Below are positions 43,122 through 49,835 of a stretch of 64,000 bases of DNA, piece by piece. The DNA is taken from positions 248,001 to 312,000 of the forward strand of contig NZ_LXKN01000001.1 of NCBI RefSeq assembly GCF_001692325.1. Reading direction: 5' to 3'. The position numbers were made by a program, and so were the translations under genes. Within the stretch, counting starts at the first letter, position 1. Each line of letters begins with the position of its first letter. The stretch is from Rhizobium sp. AC27/96. GTDB taxonomy: Bacteria > Pseudomonadota > Alphaproteobacteria > Rhizobiales > Rhizobiaceae. The notes under the pieces are model-generated. The model was given only the letters and a program-made list of their open reading frames with translations. It was not told the DNA's origin and ran no database searches.

Positions 43122-44699
43122 GTGACCGTTTTGACGGGTTGTAGTGTGCGCGTATTGAGTAACATGGCTGTTGGGGCTGTAGCCTTCGTCGACCGGGTGA
43201 GCGGAAGCTGGCTCTCCGGAACGAGTGGGAATGGCGAGGTCCCCGCGCAGGAATTGGCGATCCTGCGCCGGCTTGCGCTTGCCTCCTCCGTCGCACTTTT
43301 CGCGGTTCCCGCCGGGCTTTCCCTCGTCACCAGCCCGGCCGTGGCGCTGCCTGCCGGTGTGGCCACGGTTTGCGCCGCCTTTCTGTTTTCCGCTGTCGGC
43401 AGCATTGCGCTGTCACGCCAGCGCCCCGCTTCCCAGGCTGCGGAAGCCATCATCGTCGAACATCGCGATCTGATGCTGCAAGCCGCCTTTGGCATGGTGT
43501 TGCTGCTCGATCCGCAGGGAAACGTGACCACCGTCGGCGGTCGCGACCGCGCGGAGTTTCTGAGCTGGATGCGCGATCCGACGGGCCGCGGCCTGATCGA
43601 GCAGATTCATGTGTCTGACAGGATCGTGTTCCTGCAGGCAATCGACGTTCTTCGTCAGGGCAGGGACGCGATCTGCGTCGATCTGCGCCTGGAACGATCC
43701 GCTGTCATCGGCTTTGACGCGCAATTCGTCCATGTTCGTGTGGAACTGACTGCCCGCCGCGATGGCGAGGGCCGGTTGACAGGCATCGTCAGCCAATTGC
43801 GCGATATATCGCAGGATCAGCAGCTTCGCGATGACGCTGCTCGTAAAACAGCGGAAGCGGAATCGGCGAATGATGCCAAGTCGCGCTTTCTGGCGGCCGT
43901 CAGCCATGAACTGCGCACACCGCTCAATGCGATCCTCGGCTTTTCCGATATTCTCAGCGGCGAATATTTCGGCAAGCTGGAAAACAATCGCCAGCGCGAA
44001 TATGTCGGCCTGATTCGCCAGTCCGGCGCGCACCTTCTGTCGGTGGTCAATACCATGCTCGACATGAGCAAGATCGAAGCTGGCCGCTATGAGCTGCTGA
44101 TGGAATCCTTCTCGATCGAAGATTCCATTGCGACATGCGAGGCAATGCTGGCGCTGCAGGCGAAGGAAAAGGGCCTGACCCTTTCCAGCCGCGTTCAGCG
44201 AGGCCTCGGTGAGATCGTTGCCGATCAGCGTGCGCTCCAGCAGGTCCTGATCAACCTTGTCGGCAATGCCATCAAGTTCACCGATGCCGGTGGCGCGGTC
44301 ACCGTCGATGCGGCATTGACCGATGGAATGCTGAAGCTCTCGGTTGGCGATACCGGCATCGGCATTGCAAGCGAGCGGCTGGCCTCTCTGGGACAGCCCT
44401 TCGTGCAGATCCAGAACGATTACACGCGCCGCTACGCCGGCACCGGCCTTGGTCTGTCGCTTGTGAAGGGGCTGGTAGCCCTGCATGGCGGCAGCTTCTC
44501 GATAGCCAGTGCCCCGGGCGAAGGCACGGTCATCACAATTCTTATTCCGATCGATGGTTCGGGCGTCTTGGCTGTGGAGCAGCCTATGGATGTCAATCGC
44601 CCTGTCGATTTTCCGCCGCGCCTGAAACATACTGCGGAGATGAGTAAAGGGCGAAAAGAGGAAGGGATGAATGGCCCCGCAAAAGCGAAAATCGCCTAA
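43122..44699 (+). CDS. Membrane sensor histidine kinase, DivJ-like
   Basis: A 525-residue kinase with two N-terminal membrane helices (about 50-98), a PAS-like region (about 115-230) and a catalytic core: phosphorylated H262 in AAVSHELRTPLNAILGFSDI, N-box INLVGNAIKF near 372-381, and G boxes GDTGIGIASE and YAGTGLGLSLVKG. The close spacing of HELRTPLNAILGFSDIL and the architecture fit the DivJ/PleC/PdhS group that controls the cell-cycle protein DivK. In Sinorhizobium meliloti divJ lies, as I recall, not far from feuPQ, which agrees with this locus; that is inference. The start is uncertain (GTG 43122, GTG 43146 or ATG 43164). It overlaps the next gene by 29 bases. Confidence 0.82.
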   Translation: MTVLTGCSVRVLSNMAVGAVAFVDRVSGSWLSGTSGNGEVPAQELAILRRLALASSVALFAVPAGLSLVTSPAVALPAGVATVCAAFLFSAVGSIALSRQRPASQAAEAIIVEHRDLMLQAAFGMVLLLDPQGNVTTVGGRDRAEFLSWMRDPTGRGLIEQIHVSDRIVFLQAIDVLRQGRDAICVDLRLERSAVIGFDAQFVHVRVELTARRDGEGRLTGIVSQLRDISQDQQLRDDAARKTAEAESANDAKSRFLAAVSHELRTPLNAILGFSDILSGEYFGKLENNRQREYVGLIRQSGAHLLSVVNTMLDMSKIEAGRYELLMESFSIEDSIATCEAMLALQAKEKGLTLSSRVQRGLGEIVADQRALQQVLINLVGNAIKFTDAGGAVTVDAALTDGMLKLSVGDTGIGIASERLASLGQPFVQIQNDYTRRYAGTGLGLSLVKGLVALHGGSFSIASAPGEGTVITILIPIDGSGVLAVEQPMDVNRPVDFPPRLKHTAEMSKGRKEEGMNGPAKAKIA

Positions 44700-45687
44700 G
44701 GGAAGAGGCAAGGGCAAGCGCAAGCAGCCTGGGCTGGCTTCTCGCGGAGCGGTCGCCCTGGGCAGCCTCAGCCTGCGCGGGGGAACCGCGCTGGGTGGTC
44801 TTGGGCTTCGCGGAGCAGGCGCCTTTGCGGGTTTGATCGGCGGCGCCGTGGGTCGGCATCCGGCGATTGCCGGCGGCGTTGCTCTCTTTCTCGGAGTTTT
44901 CGGCTTCGTCACCGCCAATGCGCTCTGGTATCAGACGGGCGCGCATCCATCGCCTTTGCTGCGCACTCGCGACCCCGGCGCTCCCTATCAGATCCCCGGC
45001 CGCAAAGCCTTCCTGCATGCACAGCAGACCGACGCCGGCAACGTCACGACTTTCCGCATCGAGCGGCAGGATTCGCTCACCGCTGCGGCACCATCGGCCA
45101 ATCCCGCCGTTGCACAGTCCGCCGCGCCCTCGAAGCTGGTTGCCGACGTACAGGCCGAGCTCATTCGCCATGGCCTTTATGACGGTGCTGCGGACGGCGT
45201 GCCGGGCTCGCGCACATCAGCCGCTATTCTCTTCTTTCAGGAAGCGTCAGGCTTGACGCAGACGGGTGCCCCGACGCCTGAGCTTCTCGCCGCCCTCAAG
45301 GCCAGCAATGCCGCTGATTTCGCTCCGGCCGCAGGTGGCAGGGCGAGTGCCCCAGTCGTTCCCGCACAACGCCCTATCAATGTCTCTGCCACGGCGGAGG
45401 CCATCGATCCGGTTGCCGCGGCCATCCAGAGCGCCGAGAAGAACATGAGGACCGGCACCGTCGTGGCAAAGGCCACGCCGAGCGATGCGGTCAACACAGT
45501 CAATATGGTCATGCAGATCCAGAAGGGCCTGAGCAATATCGCCTATAGCAATGTCAGCGTCGACGGGGTTGCTGGCGAGCAGACGAAATCGGCGATCCGC
45601 CGCTTCCAGAAGCATTATCGTCTGCCGGAGACCGGCGAGCCGAACATGGCCGTTCTGAAGAAGCTGCAGGATATCGGCGCGCTTTAA
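44671..45687 (+). CDS. Membrane protein with two peptidoglycan-binding domains
   Basis: A 338-residue protein. Residues 1-22 are very basic (KRKSPKGRGKGKRKQP), then come Gly/Ala/Leu-rich repeats (GSLSLRGGTALGGLGLRGAG) and one membrane helix near 66-86, so the rest is periplasmic. Two PG_binding_1-type domains are visible: about 152-210 (VADVQAELIRHGLYDGAADG; SRTSAAILFFQEASGLTQTG) and 278-335 (QIQKGLSNIAYSNVSVDGVA; AIRRFQKHYRLPETGEP). AGAGGAAGGGATGA precedes the ATG. Overlap with the kinase gene suggests co-translation. It probably tethers the membrane to the cell wall. Confidence 0.85.
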   Translation: MAPQKRKSPKGRGKGKRKQPGLASRGAVALGSLSLRGGTALGGLGLRGAGAFAGLIGGAVGRHPAIAGGVALFLGVFGFVTANALWYQTGAHPSPLLRTRDPGAPYQIPGRKAFLHAQQTDAGNVTTFRIERQDSLTAAAPSANPAVAQSAAPSKLVADVQAELIRHGLYDGAADGVPGSRTSAAILFFQEASGLTQTGAPTPELLAALKASNAADFAPAAGGRASAPVVPAQRPINVSATAEAIDPVAAAIQSAEKNMRTGTVVAKATPSDAVNTVNMVMQIQKGLSNIAYSNVSVDGVAGEQTKSAIRRFQKHYRLPETGEPNMAVLKKLQDIGAL

Positions 45688-45700
45688 TCCATCGCTTCAA

Positions 45701-45729
45701 TTGTCTCGCAGGCCGCTTGTCGCTATAGC
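45701..45729 (+). promoter_or_regulatory. Candidate promoter giving a leaderless mRNA for DUF1491
   Basis: TTGTCT (45701-45706), 17 bases, TATAGC (45724-45729). The start codon begins 7 bases after the -10 element, where transcription would be expected to begin, and no ribosome site precedes it. Confidence 0.45.
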
Positions 45730-45735
45730 TCGGCC

Positions 45736-46095
45736 ATGAGATTGCGCAGCGACATCTTTGTTTCCGCCATGACCCGCCGCCTGTTTGCCCGGGGCGATTT
45801 CGCTGCCGTCGAACGAAAGGGCGAGGAGCAGGCGGGTGCTATCTTCATCCGCCAGCGCTTCCGCGACGGGTTGGAAACCCTCTACGCGCCGGCGCCGCAA
45901 AGTTTCTTCGACGGTGAGGGGGATGACGGGCGGTTGTTCGAGATCAGGGTCGATCGCCAGGAGCCGGCCGAGATCCGCAAAGTCCTCGATCGCGAAGTGA
46001 AGTTCGATCCGGATTTGTGGGTTATCGAGCTGGAGACGGATGATTTAGCCGAAATCGTCCCCTTGGCCGGTTTACGCGCCAATCCGCTTGATTGA
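45736..46095 (+). CDS. DUF1491 family protein
   Basis: A 119-residue soluble protein beginning MRLRSDIFVSAMTRRLFARG, the DUF1491 start, with ERKGEEQAGAIFIRQRF, the glycine-rich FFDGEGDDGRLFE and the C-terminal DREVKFDPDLWVIELETDD, all conserved in alphaproteobacterial members. Function unknown. There is no Shine-Dalgarno match upstream (TCGGCC precedes the ATG), and a promoter candidate ends 6 bases before it, so the mRNA may be leaderless. It converges on the DUF2336 gene 7 bases away. Confidence 0.9.
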   Translation: MRLRSDIFVSAMTRRLFARGDFAAVERKGEEQAGAIFIRQRFRDGLETLYAPAPQSFFDGEGDDGRLFEIRVDRQEPAEIRKVLDREVKFDPDLWVIELETDDLAEIVPLAGLRANPLD

Positions 46096-46102
46096 CCCGT
46101 CT

Positions 46103-47047
46103 CTATCGCCGGTTTGCCACGCGCAACTCGCGGATCGAGCCGGACTTGGCGCCGAACAATGGTGTGGCCGGGCGCTCTGCAGGCTTTTCCTTCGGAAGAT
46201 AGGTGTAGCTGTCGGCACGGCGCCATGCTTCGACGCGAGCCTGGCTCTCTTCCGCATCGATGCCGTCAAGCACCAGCCATGCACGGCTGACGCTGCCGTG
46301 CCGTTCCGTCAGGTGCGGATAGAAGCGCTCCAGCGAATAAACGGCGTCCGCTATACCCATGCCGAGGCTGACCAGCGTCACGGCGAGCTGTTGGCCCGAT
46401 GTATCGAGCAGGATGCGTTCTGCAAGCCAATGGCTCGATGAAAGCGCGTCGGCAAGCGTGGTGGCAAATTGCAGCGCATCGCGTTCCCTGGCGAAACGGA
46501 CGAGCAGGGCTTCCTGCGTTTCGCTCAGGCTGCGCAGGCCGAGACGGTCTTTTTCGTCGCGAGCCAGATGGCGTGCGGCCTGCTTGATCTGCAGGCGCAA
46601 GGCTTCCTCGCGCGAGAGCCGCTCGAGGTCCGCCGTATCGGATTTTGGCGGAAGCGCGGTCGCCGATGTTTGCGGGTCCGTCATGCCGCGCTCTGGTTCG
46701 GCCTGATGCAGGCCGACGAGCGCGTCGATGACCTTTGGCGACAGCGAGGGCCTGCTGACGATTGCCCGTGCGTGGGCAGCGCCTTGCGTGCGGGCAATGG
46801 TGATCAGCGTATCGTCGTCGATCGCCTGTGAACTCGTCAGGAAAGGGGCGGCAATGGCGATCGGTTGGCAACCGATGAACAGGGCAACAGCCTGCGGCAC
46901 TGTCGGGCATTGGGAGAGGGCGGCCACGGCCTGCCGCTTTGCCTCGTCGGAGGAGGCCTGGAACACCGGCGTAAAGAGCTCGGCAAATTGGCGAAGTTCC
47001 GATTTGGAGGGATGCCCCATGCCTTCGAAACTGGTGATCGTCGCCAT
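46103..47047 (-). CDS. DUF2336 family protein
   Basis: A 314-residue protein predicted to be all-helical. The N-terminal half resembles HEAT-like repeats (SELRQFAELFTPVFQASSDE; KRQAVAALSQCPTVPQAVAL; PFLTSSQAIDDDTLITIART), the pattern of DUF2336, an alphaproteobacterial family of unknown role. The C-terminal half is charged and helical and ends in a short Pro-rich tail. ATG 47047 is chosen from the family start MATITSFEGM; open sequence extends to 47170 without family features. The gene is monocistronic as far as visible. Confidence 0.82.
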   Translation of the reverse strand: MATITSFEGMGHPSKSELRQFAELFTPVFQASSDEAKRQAVAALSQCPTVPQAVALFIGCQPIAIAAPFLTSSQAIDDDTLITIARTQGAAHARAIVSRPSLSPKVIDALVGLHQAEPERGMTDPQTSATALPPKSDTADLERLSREEALRLQIKQAARHLARDEKDRLGLRSLSETQEALLVRFARERDALQFATTLADALSSSHWLAERILLDTSGQQLAVTLVSLGMGIADAVYSLERFYPHLTERHGSVSRAWLVLDGIDAEESQARVEAWRRADSYTYLPKEKPAERPATPLFGAKSGSIRELRVANRR

Positions 47048-47555
47048 CAGAACCACGTCTTTCTTACGGACTGTCGCAGGCTCTTCAAGGTCTCGAAACC
47101 GGTCACGCACGCCAACACCCATACTGATACGCAGAACAAAAACGCGGGGAGCCTGACCGCCGACCGCCACACCTCTTTTCGGTCGTGCCGTAAGGCCCTT
47201 TCAATGTCAGGGGCGTCTTTGGCGGCAGCTGTCGAAACGGGTATGGACACAGTCGTCCTTATCTGGCTTTCACCAAAGACTAAGGCCGGCACGGTTAATG
47301 GTTCGTGAAAACTTTATTAAAATCCGAATAAAAATTGCGCGTTAAGCTTGCGCGATGGCTAAGGCCGAATTTTTGCTGGATGATATGCGGGCTAGGGGAT
47401 GACGCCTGTCACAAACCATCTATCGTCGCAGGAGTGGCGGTGTGAATACTCAACTTATGGGAGTTCCCGCCACGCATCCGGCTGCAAACCAGGTGAGTAC
47501 CGCCCGAAGCGGTACATCGGACATCAGATAAGCCTGGTGTGTGAATGGAGCTGCT
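47048..47555. other. 508-base intergenic region, no confident gene
   Basis: It contains a short AT-rich core (about 47295-47340) and a possible 29-codon frame from GTG 47441 to the TAA at 47530 preceded by GGAG (product MNTQLMGVPATHPAANQV...). The latter is too short to call from one sequence. No terminator or RNA gene is recognised. Confidence 0.4.
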
Positions 47556-47762
47556 CTAGATGCCTCTGTGCTCGCGCAGTGCTGCGAGCAGCTTTTCCGA
47601 CGTATTGTAGCCGGATTGAAAAAGGCCCAACGCTGCCGTTGCCGCGAACTGGGCCTCGGTGCTTTTTATATCGATCCGCTTCTCCAGGCACCACTCATCA
47701 AGCGCGCCGCGCAGGACTATGACATCCTCTGGAGAGAAGACGGAATTACCCGCCGCAAACAT
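47556..47762 (-). CDS. Conserved small rhizobial protein of unknown function
   Basis: A 68-residue, predicted helical, soluble protein starting MFAAGNSVFSPEDVIVLRGA and ending LFQSGYNTSEKLLAALREH. ATG 47762 is preceded by GAGGGTGGCTA, a good ribosome site. The SPEDVIVLRGALDEWCLEK pattern is familiar from short hypothetical proteins of rhizobia, without assigned function. A single cysteine is present. It lies isolated between two long intergenic stretches. Confidence 0.7.
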   Translation of the reverse strand: MFAAGNSVFSPEDVIVLRGALDEWCLEKRIDIKSTEAQFAATAALGLFQSGYNTSEKLLAALREHRGI

Positions 47763-48284
47763 TAGCCACCCTCGATTTCCGACCTTACAATACGTTAATT
47801 TTTCGTGAGCGCAAATAATAATTGCGTGACTCTTTTCTGCAACGCAGCTGTTTGCGATATATTCGCCAGCGGCGTTATTTGTTCACCTAAGAATATGATA
47901 TTGCTTGATTTCACGGCGAATTCGATTCCGACGATTTTTTCGCGGCGCGTGAAACCAAAGCCATGGTCGAAGCGTTAATAGGGCATGACGACTCATGCCA
48001 AGGATGACGTGCGACGAGGATTAGCATTCTGTTAACTGCAATATGGCTGAATCCCGGTGCAAGCAGCGATTAGCAGACTGTAGTCGATAGCAGAGAAAGC
48101 ATGGAAGCCGTGATTGGCGCCCATGACGCGGTGTCCGGGAAATACCGTGAGAAGGCGTGAATGCTCCTTGTCTCAGCCAAAAGAAATAGGCCTGATACAA
48201 GGGAAAACGCTAGCCCGCTTCAACAACGGGCAGGGTGAAATCAGTCGCAAGTTCATCCGTCTCGAGACGTAAATGGAGACGAGC
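47763..48284. other. 522-base region with hairpins, possible regulatory RNA
   Basis: No gene longer than about 16 codons with a ribosome site is seen. A perfect hairpin GGCATGA-CGAC-TCATGCC lies at 47982-47999 and a smaller CCCG/CGGG hairpin near 48213-48229. The segment 48060-48280 precedes the small gene at 48285 and could be its leader. I could not match it to any known riboswitch or small RNA family. Confidence 0.35.
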
Positions 48285-48452
48285 ATGGCAAAGGTAATAT
48301 CACTTTCGGACTGGCGATTACGCCAGCCGCCGCGCGTCCAGAAGGAGCCGGTGGAAGCAAGGATACTTCTGTTTACCGGTGTGCGCTACGAGCACCTCGA
48401 TACCCCGACGCACCGGCCGGGAGCAGGCCCCAAGCGGGCTAAAGGCAAGTAA
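48285..48452 (+). CDS. Small basic protein, 55 residues, unknown function
   Basis: ATG 48285 follows AAATGGAGACGAGC, a good ribosome site, and opens 55 codons ending in TAA. The product begins MAKVISLSDWRLRQPPRVQK, has the central strand ARILLFTGVRYEHLD, and ends in a basic tail PGAGPKRAKGK. This arrangement (MAKVISL start, ILLFTGVRYE core) is, to my recollection, recurrent in short unannotated rhizobial proteins. Basic and soluble, it could bind nucleic acid, but no motif shows it. It stands alone behind a long non-coding region. Confidence 0.66.
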   Translation: MAKVISLSDWRLRQPPRVQKEPVEARILLFTGVRYEHLDTPTHRPGAGPKRAKGK

Positions 48453-48566
48453 CACAGCCGGCTGAGACGCCTGGATGCATCAGGATTGCATCCATTGGTT
48501 GCCGGAAATGATTTGTAGTGCCCGCATTGCGGCGCCTATAGGCCTGAGCGTTGTCGCCGGCCAAAC

Positions 48567-49115
48567 TCAATCATCGCCGAATTCGTCGCATCCGGCCTGC
48601 GACAGGAATTCCTTGGCCGCATCGTCAAAGCTCGCCTGTGGCGCCATCGTATGCAACACTGCATAGCCTTGGGCATGCGGCACTTCCACAAGGATCGATT
48701 GTGCAAGAGCAGGCGGCAGGGCCTTGCGTATGCCTGTCAACTGAACGGGAGAGGCGAGCAGCAAATCGAGCGTCCCGCCGACGGATGTACGGTCGCTCAT
48801 GCTGAACACTTCGTTGGACGCTGCGTCGTAGACGGAGAGCGACCAGAACGGCACCTTGCCCTTCGCGGTCAAATGTACCGGCACGTCTTCGATGTCGAAT
48901 GCGCAGACGGCAGTGCGGATGTAGGGGTCGACGTTGGAAAGCCCTGCATCGTCATCTTTGTTATCAAGCATGTAGAAATGGTTCTCGTCGCCTTCGTCCG
49001 AGACGCGGGTATAGGCATCGCGGTCGGAGAAATGCGGTAGCGACAGGATGATGACGATATGCAGAAGTGCAGCGCCGAACAGGCCGGTCAGGATTGCGAA
49101 AACGAACCTAAACAT
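48567..49115 (-). CDS. DUF1254 domain membrane-anchored protein
   Basis: A 182-residue protein with an N-terminal anchor (FRFVFAILTGLFGAALLHIV) and a periplasmic domain of the DUF1254 type (DPYIRTAVCAFDIEDVPVHL; GKVPFWSLSVYDAASNEVFS). Function is unknown. ATG 49115 lies within the stop region of the DUF1214 gene (8-base overlap). In many bacteria the DUF1254 and DUF1214 domains are fused in one long protein; here they are separate, each with its own membrane anchor. Confidence 0.82.
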   Translation of the reverse strand: MFRFVFAILTGLFGAALLHIVIILSLPHFSDRDAYTRVSDEGDENHFYMLDNKDDDAGLSNVDPYIRTAVCAFDIEDVPVHLTAKGKVPFWSLSVYDAASNEVFSMSDRTSVGGTLDLLLASPVQLTGIRKALPPALAQSILVEVPHAQGYAVLHTMAPQASFDDAAKEFLSQAGCDEFGDD

Positions 49116-49695
49116 TGCCGCACCCGGTTTTCTCGAGCTTCGGCATAGTGAGATCAATCAGGCCGGAATTGCTGGCCGCCGGCGAATCCAGCAGCGTCCA
49201 TACCAGCCGGAAATTGCCGGCAGCGGGCAAGGCAAGCCAATTGCCCGCGCTGGCATTGGGTGAGACGGTAATGGTGAAGCTTGAATCCGGGTTCCGCAAC
49301 ACAACCCAGGAATTGATCGTTAGGGGGCGTCCGGAAGGTCCCGCAAGCGGTGCGCCGTCATTGCCGGCAATGAAAAGCGTCCAAAGCCGCGCCGGCGGTG
49401 TCTGGCCACTGATACGATAGCTGCAATTTGCCGTCAGCCGCCCGCCCTTATCGTCGTCGGAGGCGGTAAACACCAATCCTTCGGCCGTGCCGTAGAGCAG
49501 GCGTCCGGCGCGAGCGCGATGCGATTTGGCATAGGGGTCGGCATCCGCCGTCTGCATTTCTGGGAACGCCTGCCAGACTCCAAGCTTGATCGCGCCGAAG
49601 CCGGACGTCACGTTCAAGGCAAAGAGCGTGAACACAATGCCGCCGCCGAAAGCGATCAGCAGCGAAAGCGCAACAAGAAAGGGGACTCGGAACAC
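49108..49695 (-). CDS. DUF1214 domain membrane-anchored protein
   Basis: A 195-residue protein starting with GTG 49695. It has one N-terminal anchor (FLVALSLLIAFGGGIVFTLF) followed by a beta-rich periplasmic domain with YGTAEGLVFTASDDDKGGRL, ARLWTLFIAGNDGAPL and the conserved DSSFTITVSPNASAGNWLAL typical of DUF1214. GAGGACGATCCCAGG precedes the start. It is translated before, and overlaps, the DUF1254 gene. The pair probably forms a complex, inferred from overlap and from fused homologues. Confidence 0.85.
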   Translation of the reverse strand: MFRVPFLVALSLLIAFGGGIVFTLFALNVTSGFGAIKLGVWQAFPEMQTADADPYAKSHRARAGRLLYGTAEGLVFTASDDDKGGRLTANCSYRISGQTPPARLWTLFIAGNDGAPLAGPSGRPLTINSWVVLRNPDSSFTITVSPNASAGNWLALPAAGNFRLVWTLLDSPAASNSGLIDLTMPKLEKTGCGNV

Positions 49696-49835
49696 CCTGG
49701 GATCGTCCTCGTGACAAATCGATGCCGATTTATCCCTGATTCTGCTGGTAGGGGGAAGGGCAGGGCGTCGCCGGGGGCAGTTATGTCGATTTCAGGCGGA
49801 AATTCATGCCGCCTGATACCTTCATTCGGGTAATG

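Noticed and set aside
43413..44918. Open frame of 501 codons on the minus strand
   Set aside because: It mirrors the sensor kinase and peptidoglycan-binding genes, both supported by strong motifs.
47441..47530. A 29-codon frame with a GGAG ribosome site
   Set aside because: Too short to support without comparative data; no motif; mentioned only in the intergenic entry.
48060..48284. Cobalamin or other riboswitch before the 55-residue gene
   Set aside because: Fragments such as GGGAAATACCGTGAGAAGGCG look vaguely like riboswitch pieces, but the B12 box and the other conserved core elements are absent.
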